From assembly GCA_030005635.1 (NCBI GenBank), contig JARUHP010000012.1, positions 43,623 through 107,622 of the forward strand: 64,000 bases of DNA, read 5' to 3'. This DNA is from Deltaproteobacteria bacterium IMCC39146 (GTDB lineage: Bacteria > Desulfobacterota > Desulfuromonadia > Desulfuromonadales > BM103). Position numbers and translations under genes: made by a program. Below the pieces are notes generated by a model that had not been told where the DNA came from, searched no databases, and saw only the letters and a program-made list of their open reading frames with translations. Below are positions 45,797-52,803 of this stretch, piece by piece. Position 1 is the first letter of the stretch. The number at the start of each line of letters is the position of its first letter.

Positions 45797-46792
45797 ATGA
45801 AAAAAATCGGACAACTGTTTTTGTTGATTGGATGTTTCATTTTGTCGTTTTCGCCAAGTGCGTTTTCGCAAGAGGTTCCACAAGATTTTGCAGCATGGAT
45901 TGAGTTGCTTCGAGAGGATGCTCGTTCTGCGGGGATTTCGGAAAAGACCTTAGATGCGGCTCTGGCTGACCTTGAGGCACCAGAGCCACGGGTGATAGAA
46001 CTCGATCAAAAGCAGCCGGAAAAGACCGAGTCGCTAGAGGCTTATGTGGCCGCCAGGGTCAGCGGGAAGCGTATCGCCGAAGGGCGCCTGATGCTGCAAA
46101 GCTATCCCACCTGGTTGGGACGGATTGAAAGAAAGTATAAGGTTCAACGACGCTTCATTGTTGCCCTTTGGGGAATCGAGAGCAGCTACGGTCGACACAC
46201 CGGGAAATATCCTGTTATTCCGGCATTGGTCACACTGGCTTACGACACACGGCGAGGCGATTATTTTCGTAAGGAGTTGCTCGCGGCGCTGAAAATCCTC
46301 GATGCCGGACATGTCTCGTTAGCGCGTATGAAAGGTTCCTGGGCTGGGGCGATGGGGCCTTTCCAGTTTATGCCGACCTCTTATCAACACTATGCCGTCG
46401 ATGCCGATGGTGACGGTCGCATCAATATCTGGGGATCGGTTCCCGATGCGCTGGCCTCGGCGGCCAATTACCTTGCAAAAGCGGGCTGGAAGAACGATCA
46501 AACCTGGGGAAGACCGGTCAAACTGACGAAAAAGCTTGATTCTTCGCAGACCGGGTTGGATATCCGTTTGCCATTGTCGCGATGGCAGGCTCTTGGTGTG
46601 CGTCGCAGCAACGGCCGTGCGCTGCCTCGTCGTAACCTGAAGGCCTCGTTAATTATCCCCGACGGGCCGGCCGAACCCTCTTACCTTGTCTACAGTAATT
46701 TCCGGGCGCTACGGCGCTGGAATCGATCAAATTCTTTTGCTGTTGCGGTTGGGACCCTTGCAGACAGTTATGCCGAAAACCGAGGGAGATAA
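45797..46792 (+). CDS. mltB: Lytic murein transglycosylase B
   Basis: 331 residues with a signal peptide (LFLLIGCFILSFSPSAFS). Catalytic Glu in ALWGIESSYGRHTG; further MltB landmarks are GSWAGAMGPFQFMPTSYQHYAVD, DGDGRINIWGSVPDALASAANYL and the end FRALRRWNRSNSFAVAVGTLAD. It cleaves peptidoglycan to 1,6-anhydromuropeptides in the periplasm. The Cys of IGCFI is too early for a certain lipobox. Stand-alone gene. Confidence 0.93.
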   Translation: MKKIGQLFLLIGCFILSFSPSAFSQEVPQDFAAWIELLREDARSAGISEKTLDAALADLEAPEPRVIELDQKQPEKTESLEAYVAARVSGKRIAEGRLMLQSYPTWLGRIERKYKVQRRFIVALWGIESSYGRHTGKYPVIPALVTLAYDTRRGDYFRKELLAALKILDAGHVSLARMKGSWAGAMGPFQFMPTSYQHYAVDADGDGRINIWGSVPDALASAANYLAKAGWKNDQTWGRPVKLTKKLDSSQTGLDIRLPLSRWQALGVRRSNGRALPRRNLKASLIIPDGPAEPSYLVYSNFRALRRWNRSNSFAVAVGTLADSYAENRGR

Positions 46793-46854
46793 TATGCTGG
46801 GGGGAAGGTCTTGAATCTTGATTAAACTCAAAGGTCAAGATCTGGCAACGAGCC

Positions 46855-47067
46855 TCAGCCTTGCCATAAGGTCCAGGCCAGATCGTTTTTTCCGGTGCTC
46901 TGGGTAAACTTGGAGTTGCAGATCAGGCATTTGTAATCCTGTTCTTCGTAGCCTTGAGCACGGTTCCCTGTAAAGATACGTGATTCATCAACCTTGATCA
47001 GGTCGTCATGGGGCTTCCCCCGGTGGGTTTTCTTGGCTTGTTCTTGACACAAACTGCAGGTTTCCAT
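46855..47067 (-). CDS. Small zinc-ribbon protein
   Basis: 70 residues from ATG 47067 (GGAAAG upstream). METCSLCQEQ and YKCLICNSKFTQS give two CxxC pairs 45 residues apart, a zinc ribbon; the end DLAWTLWQG is aromatic. No family known to me. It is the last leftward gene before the island junction. Confidence 0.65.
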   Translation of the reverse strand: METCSLCQEQAKKTHRGKPHDDLIKVDESRIFTGNRAQGYEEQDYKCLICNSKFTQSTGKNDLAWTLWQG

Positions 47068-47228
47068 GTTTATCGCTTTCCGTTGCCTGGGTGTATGGCT
47101 GTAAACACCCGGCGGTGAGTGTGTTGATAACACCCCATCTTACACCGTTCTTTCAGTTTTAGATACTGGAATGCCGTTGGTTTAGCTGCTGTTGTTCAAT
47201 GGGGCTAACGATAGTGAGGAAAACAAAA

Positions 47229-47255
47229 GGGCTGCAATCTTTAAGATTGCAGCCC
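47229..47255 (-). terminator. Terminator of the interrupted tRNA gene
   Basis: GGGCTGCAATC / GATTGCAGCCC perfect stem with a 5-nt loop and a T-rich tail on the minus strand, 12 bp beyond the CCA end of the tRNA remnant. This is the position expected for the original tRNA terminator. Confidence 0.75.
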
Positions 47256-47267
47256 TTGTTCTTTACA

Positions 47268-47287
47268 TGGTGCCGAAGGCGAGACTC
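47268..47287 (-). other. attL: 20-nt 3' end of a tRNA gene
   Basis: The minus strand reads GAGTCTCGCCTTCGGCACCA. This parses exactly as the end of a T loop (GAGT), T-stem strand (CTCGC), 7-nt acceptor strand (CTTCGGC), discriminator A and CCA. Upstream of it the tRNA sequence stops; no D or anticodon arm follows. This is the usual core of tyrosine-integrase attachment sites. The acceptor (5' partner GCCGAAG) suggests tRNA-Leu, but the anticodon is not present. Integrase lies 1.7 kb to the right. Confidence 0.8.
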
Positions 47288-47482
47288 ATTAGTGGTGTTG
47301 TAAGTAGCTTGAATTATGAGTTTATAGATTCTGCAAGCTGTAACCTTCAGCCGCAATTTGCACCCAATATGCACTTTGTTTCTGGGCTTTCCCTCATTTT
47401 ACCTTGACAACCGTAAACATAATCTGTGTTTTCGTAAACGTAAAACTCTTATATGTTAACGTTTGTTGGGAAAGGGATAACA

Positions 47483-48085
47483 ATGGCAAAGGTATCTTTA
47501 GCATTTAGAATTGAATCAGACAGAAAGAAAGCCCTTCAGTCTAGGGCTGACGATATGGGGATAAGTTTGGCAGACTTTCTTCGCGATGGGGTAGAGCTCT
47601 TAGAAGAATTTGACCTTCACTTCTGGAAACGCATTGTCAGAATAAGCGAATCTGTCAACTTAAAGCCATCAAAGGTGATCCAGAACATCATCATCGAGCA
47701 GTTTGCTTTTTTAGACTCCGCAAGAAAGGATTCTAGTAACTCGCCTTACAACCTAGGAATGTTCGCCTTCAATGAGGAAGGCCTCATCACAGGTGAACAA
47801 CTTTATTCCTTAAGAAAATTAATTCATACTCGCAATAGATTTAGTGAGCAAATCAATACCTTGAAAACACAAGTAACAACCATGATGCTCCAGGTCATGG
47901 AACTAGAGGAACTACAACGAGAGGCATCAACTCTAGGTAATACAGACATTTCGAGAACATTAACAACTGAAATCAAAATGGCGCAAGCTCATCTAAAGGA
48001 AGCGCAAGACAACTTACGTAAAAGTGAAAGCCAATTAGTCATGATTGAGGCGGAGTTTTTGTCCATTAGGGAGGAAGGCAAATGA
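47483..48085 (+). CDS. Island-encoded coiled-coil protein with RHH-like N-terminus
   Basis: 200 residues from ATG 47483. Residues 1-35 (MAKVSLAFRIESDRKKALQ, then SRADDMGISLADFLRDGV) look like a ribbon-helix-helix or similar small DNA-binding unit, a second such unit may be KPSKVIQNIIIEQFAFL, and residues 110-200 form a long coiled coil (INTLKTQVTTMMLQVMELEELQ). First gene inside the island; translationally coupled by ATGA to the Com-like gene. Possibly a regulator or nicking-accessory protein; no firm function. Confidence 0.65.
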   Translation: MAKVSLAFRIESDRKKALQSRADDMGISLADFLRDGVELLEEFDLHFWKRIVRISESVNLKPSKVIQNIIIEQFAFLDSARKDSSNSPYNLGMFAFNEEGLITGEQLYSLRKLIHTRNRFSEQINTLKTQVTTMMLQVMELEELQREASTLGNTDISRTLTTEIKMAQAHLKEAQDNLRKSESQLVMIEAEFLSIREEGK

Positions 48086-48195
48086 CTGAGCATCGGTGTC
48101 CGCGTTGCAGTAGATTAATTTGCAAAGGCAGCCTAATAGAAATAGAAGCAAAATGCCCCAGTTGTAAGGCTATATTTAAACTGCGAGGCAAGTAG
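48082..48195 (+). CDS. Com-like zinc-ribbon peptide
   Basis: 37 residues: MTEHRCPRCSRLICKGSLIE and AKCPSCKAIFKLRGK. The two CxxC pairs and length fit the Com family of phage Mu, a zinc-binding translational activator of the mom DNA-modification gene. No mom-like gene is visible here. Overlaps the preceding gene by ATGA, which supports its reality. Confidence 0.65.
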   Translation: MTEHRCPRCSRLICKGSLIEIEAKCPSCKAIFKLRGK

Positions 48196-48322
48196 CGGCT
48201 TAAAAGTAACACTAAAAACTAGAGCGCCAGAGAGCGCCAAATAATCTTTAGAGCTTCAGAGAAAGCCAGTTAGAGCGAATAGATCGCTTTGTCTGGCTTT
48301 TTCTATTAAACGTGAGGTGACT

Positions 48323-48550
48323 ATGGCAAGAGGATGGGCAAAACCAAAGCAGGTTGCAGGGTACGCAGGAGTTTCAGAGAGAACAATGCGTAAATGGTTA
48401 AAGGATGGCTTGAAGTTCTCACAACTGCCAACAGGGACAATTCTTGTTCGTTATGAGTGGGTTGATGAGTATTTAAATTCGTTTGAGTCAGACCAGGACT
48501 TACTGAATGACTTGGTTAACGAAGTTTGTACAGAAATATCAGCTAACTAA
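48323..48550 (+). CDS. Excisionase-like HTH protein
   Basis: 75 residues from ATG 48323 with GAGGTGAC in front. WAKPKQVAGYAGVSERTMRKWLKDG is a MerR/Xis-like winged helix, followed by LPTGTILVRYEWVDEYL typical of helix_turn_helix_17-type excisionases. It probably directs the integrase toward excision. Lies two genes upstream of the integrase. Confidence 0.75.
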   Translation: MARGWAKPKQVAGYAGVSERTMRKWLKDGLKFSQLPTGTILVRYEWVDEYLNSFESDQDLLNDLVNEVCTEISAN

Positions 48551-48560
48551 GGAGGTGCAA

Positions 48561-48929
48561 ATGCTTATTAAGCCAATAGAGCAAGAAGAGCGTTTTGTTA
48601 AGGCGGGTATCTACAAGGCAGAACTTATCCATGTTGGTAGCCATCATAACGGTTTTGAGGAAAGAATAAACTTCCAGTTCTCAATTGTTGACGGTCTTTA
48701 TGAAGGGACAATCATCTCAAGAGCAACCAAACAACATTGGACACCTGGGAGCAGGTTAGCTCACACAGTATCTGGTGTGCTTGGTAGATCAATACGACCA
48801 GAGGAGTTTAATCAAGAGATTGATCTGAACGGGATTGTGGGAAGGAAGTGTTGTCTCTGGATTACTGAAGAGAAAGATCGCCAGGGAACACCTTACCCTT
48901 CAATAAATCAGGTCATGTACCAAAACTGA
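48561..48929 (+). CDS. DUF669-like phage-type protein
   Basis: 122 residues from ATG 48561 with a perfect AAGGAGGTG. FQFSIVDGLYEGTIISRATKQ and the closing GRKCCLWITEEKDRQGTPYPSINQV resemble DUF669 and related phage proteins that accompany recombination or single-strand binding genes. It is likely an OB-like DNA-metabolism protein of the element; the family is judged by eye only. Confidence 0.6.
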   Translation: MLIKPIEQEERFVKAGIYKAELIHVGSHHNGFEERINFQFSIVDGLYEGTIISRATKQHWTPGSRLAHTVSGVLGRSIRPEEFNQEIDLNGIVGRKCCLWITEEKDRQGTPYPSINQVMYQN

Positions 48930-48972
48930 TATTACTCAACCTAGATGGCCAGATGTGCCGAAAGGGAACGCT

Positions 48973-50109
48973 ATGGGAGTCAAGATAAGAGAGAAGGTAA
49001 AAGGATCAGGCGAATACTGGGTATTCATTAGCCATCGTGGCAGGCGCAAATCAAAAAAGGTGGGAGGTAAAAAACTTGCCTTGAGTGTTGCTGAAAAGAT
49101 AAAGGCCAGATTGACGCTCAATGATTTCAATATTGACGACCAGCAAGATGAATGTCCGACGTTTAAAGAGTATGCGTCCATCTGGCTGAACACTTACATA
49201 AAAAGCACAAGACGAGATTCAACTTATAGCCGATACCTCGGAATTTTAGACAATCAAGTCTTCCCTGAAATTGGAACAAAGCGGGTAAATGAGATAAGCA
49301 GAGCTGATATTAGAGATTTGCTCTTAAAACAACACCGGAAGGGTTATTCGAGAAGCACAGTTGGCCTTGTAAGGGACGTTTTGAGCGGCCCTATGGGTTA
49401 TGCCGCAGATGAAGAGTTGATACCTGTAAATCCAGTTACTGGAGTCCTCAAACGTTTAAAGCTCGAACGTGAGAATAAAAGTGAAAACGTTCAGGCAATG
49501 ACACCGGACGAAGTACAAACTTTCCTTGAGAATTGCCACTCTTTATTCCCAGAGCATTATCCCTTCTTCCTTTGTGCTTTTCGCACAGGCATGAGGTTGG
49601 GAGAACTGCTTGGGCTTGAGTGGGGAGATATCGATTGGAACAGTAAGTTTATCCTTGTGCAGAGGTCATACAAGTTAGGTCAGTTGAATAAGACCAAGAC
49701 CGGTGCAAGCCGTAGAGTCGATATGTCTGATCAGTTGAATGGCACCCTCAAAGCAGTTTTGACAGAGAAGAAGCGTGAAGCCTTGAAGTTAGGCATAGAT
49801 GAACCCTTTAAGGTTGTTTTCTCCCGCAACGGAAAGCACATGGAGCAAAACTATATCCGGCGAATTTACAAACGGATATTAAAAAAAGTTGGTATGCGTG
49901 AAATGAGGTTACATGATATTCGGCACACCTTTGCCAGTTTGCTTCTGTCTAACCGTGAAAGCCCTGTTTATGTCAAAGAGCAGCTAGGACATTCCAGTAT
50001 CCAGATGACGGTTGATATCTATGGTCACCTCATACCTAGCGGTAATAGGGCAGCAGTGAACCAATTAGATAGTGCACAACCTCAGGAGCTTTCAAAGGCA
50101 AAAGCGTAA
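48973..50109 (+). CDS. int: Tyrosine recombinase (island integrase)
   Basis: 378 residues from ATG 48973. An Arm-type N-terminal DNA-binding domain (GVKIREKVKGSGEYWVFISHRG), a SAM-like core-binding domain (about 65-165) and a catalytic domain with all expected residues: Arg in FRTGMRLGELLGLEW, Lys in the beta-hairpin, HDIRHTFAS, GHSSIQMT and nucleophile Tyr in DIYGHL. It should recombine the element at the tRNA 3' end at 47,268. Intact and presumably active. Confidence 0.93.
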   Translation: MGVKIREKVKGSGEYWVFISHRGRRKSKKVGGKKLALSVAEKIKARLTLNDFNIDDQQDECPTFKEYASIWLNTYIKSTRRDSTYSRYLGILDNQVFPEIGTKRVNEISRADIRDLLLKQHRKGYSRSTVGLVRDVLSGPMGYAADEELIPVNPVTGVLKRLKLERENKSENVQAMTPDEVQTFLENCHSLFPEHYPFFLCAFRTGMRLGELLGLEWGDIDWNSKFILVQRSYKLGQLNKTKTGASRRVDMSDQLNGTLKAVLTEKKREALKLGIDEPFKVVFSRNGKHMEQNYIRRIYKRILKKVGMREMRLHDIRHTFASLLLSNRESPVYVKEQLGHSSIQMTVDIYGHLIPSGNRAAVNQLDSAQPQELSKAKA

Positions 50110-50145
50110 TCTACCCGTAGAGTCAGCATGACTAGGAGGGCATTG

Positions 50146-50943
50146 ATGTATAAGTTTCCTGAATATGAGGAAGTAAATACAAAGCATTTCTTCAGATTTG
50201 AAAAAGACATTATCAGAAGCGGGATATGGGCTGGGTTACCAACTGCAAGCAAGGCTATATTTCCAGTCATTGGCGTGCACGCAAACTCTGAAGGAGTCGC
50301 ATGGCCGAGTCAAGAAACCATAGCAAGAATGGCAGGGATTACACCCAAAACCGTTAGGTCTGGGATATCAGCTATGAAGGACTTTGATAAGATCAAGCTG
50401 TCTTCTTACATCAACAAGAGAGGCAGGAAATCATATCGCTACAAAATCGACTTACCTACAATCGGGAAAGGAAGTGACTTTAGATTTTATCGTAGCCTCG
50501 TGGAAAGTGGATTTTGGGCATCTCTCACACCTGGAGAGCAAGCTGTTTACCCTGTTTTGAGAACATACGCCTACTTTGAGCCAGAGCCATATTTATATTA
50601 TTGCGACGAAATTGGCATCGAGGTGCCAGAAGGCATTACCTATGGAGAGTTTATTAACGAAGGACATTATGAAAGTCGCCAATTTGAAATTGCCACCCCC
50701 GAAATCGATGTGATTGCTGAAATAGCAGGCGTGTGTACGAGTACTGCCAGGTCAGCAATTTGCAAGTTGGAAAGCAAGAAGATGGTCTATGTATATACCG
50801 AAGACAACGACCACATATATGAATATGAAAAGACCAGAGAGTATCTGGTATTTATCAGGCCACGCTATTGGATTGTCGATGACGAGAAGGTTGTAACTTA
50901 TGCCTACCTAAACAAGTTAAACGAAAATATTACCCATGAATAA
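50146..50943 (+). CDS. Rep-like protein with two HTH_36-type units
   Basis: 265 residues from ATG 50146, placed after AGGAGGG. The protein contains two related halves: SGIWAGLPTASKAIFPVIG with the HTH AWPSQETIARMAGITPKTV, and SGFWASLTPGEQAVYPVLR with the HTH VIAEIAGVCTSTARSAI. These resemble the HTH_36 winged helices of replication initiators. It may start replication of the excised element or regulate it. Between the integrase and a small basic gene. Confidence 0.65.
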   Translation: MYKFPEYEEVNTKHFFRFEKDIIRSGIWAGLPTASKAIFPVIGVHANSEGVAWPSQETIARMAGITPKTVRSGISAMKDFDKIKLSSYINKRGRKSYRYKIDLPTIGKGSDFRFYRSLVESGFWASLTPGEQAVYPVLRTYAYFEPEPYLYYCDEIGIEVPEGITYGEFINEGHYESRQFEIATPEIDVIAEIAGVCTSTARSAICKLESKKMVYVYTEDNDHIYEYEKTREYLVFIRPRYWIVDDEKVVTYAYLNKLNENITHE

Positions 50944-51100
50944 GGTTTTAGAATTAGGTTTAAGAAGAAGGTTAAGAAATAACGGAGCACTTTCTAGCGA
51001 AAGAGGCTCTGTTTTTTTAAATAATACAATCTGGTTCAACGGCAAAAAGACAAAGAGAAAACCAGTGGGAAAGGAAAAACATGACCCACCTACATTGTAG
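50936..51100 (+). CDS. Small basic protein
   Basis: 54 residues, overlapping the Rep-like gene by 8 bp. It is rich in Arg/Lys (LGLRRRLRNNGAL, FNGKKTKRKPVGKEK). No family; possibly a DNA-binding accessory of the element. Confidence 0.5.
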   Translation: MNKVLELGLRRRLRNNGALSSERGSVFLNNTIWFNGKKTKRKPVGKEKHDPPTL

Positions 51101-51203
51101 TAATCGTGACTTGATCTGACAGACAGTGTCTGATTTGTACCTTGTATCCACGTACTAAATATCCCTAGGTAATCTAAGAATTAGTTGCGAGAGGATTTAC
51201 AAT

Positions 51204-51236
51204 AAAGCCCCGACCTTGTGAACAGGCTAGGGCTTT
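51204..51236 (+). terminator. Terminator of the integrase operon
   Basis: AAAGCCC, 19-nt loop with some inner pairing, GGGCTTT then TGTTTT. Confidence 0.55.
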
Positions 51237-51240
51237 GTTT

Positions 51241-51580
51241 TACTGTGAATCGTGACTTACAAGAAAAAAGCCCCACAGTTCTGGAGGTAGAGACTGTGGG
51301 GCAAACTTTTCTATTTTCTAGGAGGTTTTGAAGAAGATTATCTCAGACCCGCCTGCCACAGCAAGTCTTCGATGGTTGTTAATTTATCGAATCCTTCAAC
51401 AAAAATATACGTGGTGTTCCGTAAACTTTAAATCGACACTTCACGAAACTGAACTGTGCAAAGACGCATAACAGAGGTTCTTATTGATAGCGTTCAACAA
51501 GAAGCCGTTTTTCGTCTCAGAAGTCGTGACTTACAAGAAGACCCTCAGATCAAAGATCGAGGGTCTTCTTGTTACATAAA
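51241..51580. repeat. Tandem hairpin modules (island repeat)
   Basis: This 506-bp gap (51,101-51,606) has no convincing gene. It contains the linker GTCGTGACTTACAAGAA twice (about 51,250 and 51,527), each leading into a different hairpin: GCCCCACAG...CTGTGGGGC (51,268-51,303) and AAGACCCTC...GAGGGTCTT (51,538-51,567). Before the second linker stands CAACAAGAAGCCGTTTTTCGTCTCA, conserved in the other copies. Confidence 0.6.
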
Positions 51581-51606
51581 TAGTAGTTTGTGTTATTTGT
51601 TTAAAT

Positions 51607-52047
51607 CTAGTTTGACAAATAAGCCATTTTTTGACTGGCCTCTGTCAGGCTGCTAACTTCATAAGTTGAGCTATCCGGATTGGAAAGAGCACCCTGAACA
51701 TCCGTGTGAGCGGCGAGAATCGACTCAATGCCATTACGTGTCATATTCTCTTCTGGAATTTGCATTGAAGCCCAATCACTAAACTGACCATCACCCCCAT
51801 CAACTGAAGCCGTTCCTGGCAAGTAGATTGTCCCATTGGAAAAATCTACAGCATATGCAATGACTCCAGGGATAATGAATAATAAAAGTCCGACCCCATC
51901 AAGGACAGCCACACCAACATCGATTTTGCCAGAGACTTGCCCCTTTCTTTCGGGATAAAGGATTGTTCCACATGCGGCCAACTGGAGAAACAAAGCCGAA
52001 GCAACCATTAATGACAAAGCACTTTTTAAAATACTCTTTAAATTCAT
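51607..52047 (-). CDS. Conserved lipoprotein
   Basis: 146 residues. Lipobox LQLAACG, then TILYPERKGQVSGKIDVGVAVLDGVGLLLFIIPGVIAYAVDFSNGTIYLPG, of which the YPERKGQ and IPGVIA..VDFS..TIYLP blocks are widely conserved in an uncharacterised lipoprotein family. A hydrophobic helix inside the mature part suggests membrane contact. AAGGGGATTC precedes the ATG. Confidence 0.75.
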   Translation of the reverse strand: MNLKSILKSALSLMVASALFLQLAACGTILYPERKGQVSGKIDVGVAVLDGVGLLLFIIPGVIAYAVDFSNGTIYLPGTASVDGGDGQFSDWASMQIPEENMTRNGIESILAAHTDVQGALSNPDSSTYEVSSLTEASQKMAYLSN

Positions 52048-52321
52048 CAGGAATCCCCTTTCGCTATAATTTCAGATGAGATTTTTCATTCTCAGCAAAT
52101 ATCTAGATTTGAAGATACCATACACCTTCTTATTTCAATCATTGAAATCTTCAGCAATTAAAGAGCAAATCTAACGAATCGGGTTTCTCATAAATTCTGT
52201 AATGCAAGAACGGCCCACCCAGGAATTGGGATGTGACGCGTAGCAATAGATGCTTTTAGTCGAGTCAATTCTGAGTTACCATCGACAGGTCGATTATTGC
52301 CAATTAGAGAGGAAGTCAGAT

Positions 52322-52576
52322 ATGAGTGAAGAATACGACGTGAAATTCTCCCCCCTATGTCAGACAGTTGAGCGTGATGCTAAAAGTGTCGAGATTATGA
52401 TTTATGAAGATGGGGACGGTGGCTGGATATTAGAAGTTGTAGACGAGAATGATAATTCAACGGTCTGGGATGAACCCTTCGATTCTGACCAATCGGCTCT
52501 GGATGAGGTTCTGGAAACTATCGAGGATGACGGCATAGACTCTTTGATTGGACCGCCGCCAGGTGCTCCCCAATAA
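52322..52576 (+). CDS. Small acidic protein
   Basis: 84 residues from ATG 52322 (GGAAGTCAGAT upstream). Very acidic: GDGGWILEVVDENDNSTVWDEPFDSDQSALDEVLETIEDD in outline, ending PPPGAPQ. The core resembles small hypothetical proteins in phages and islands. An island hairpin module follows within 30 bp. Confidence 0.6.
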   Translation: MSEEYDVKFSPLCQTVERDAKSVEIMIYEDGDGGWILEVVDENDNSTVWDEPFDSDQSALDEVLETIEDDGIDSLIGPPPGAPQ

Positions 52577-52596
52577 GAACCCATGACACACAAGAA

Positions 52597-52700
52597 AGTG
52601 GCCACCCGAAGTAGATTCAGGTGGCCATAATTTTGTGGTTAATGAGCGTCTTAAATGTCTCTATCAATAATAAGCCGATCTTCTTCTCGCCAGTGGTGAC
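52597..52700 (+). repeat. Island hairpin module (GGCCACC type)
   Basis: GTGGCCACC...GGTGGCCA hairpin, then ATCAATAATAAGCCG and a GTGACTTTTAG end. Homologous to 57,224, 57,725 and 58,915 copies. Confidence 0.65.
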
Positions 52701-52738
52701 TTTTAGAAATTTGGCAGCTGACTTAACTATCAACAAAA

Positions 52739-52766
52739 AGGGCCTCCCAATAATGGGAGGCCCTTA
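52739..52766 (-). terminator. Terminator of the HYR/PxKF gene
   Basis: AAGGGCCTCCC / GGGAGGCCCTT with a T5 run on the minus strand, 38 bp after the stop. Confidence 0.85.
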
Positions 52767-52803
52767 AGCAACTTTCTCGTTTAGATAACAGCTTCCAGAA
52801 AGG

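Noticed and set aside
51456..51656. 66-codon frame in the hairpin-module region
   Set aside because: It runs through repeat linkers and a terminator-like hairpin; its sequence is dictated by the repeats.
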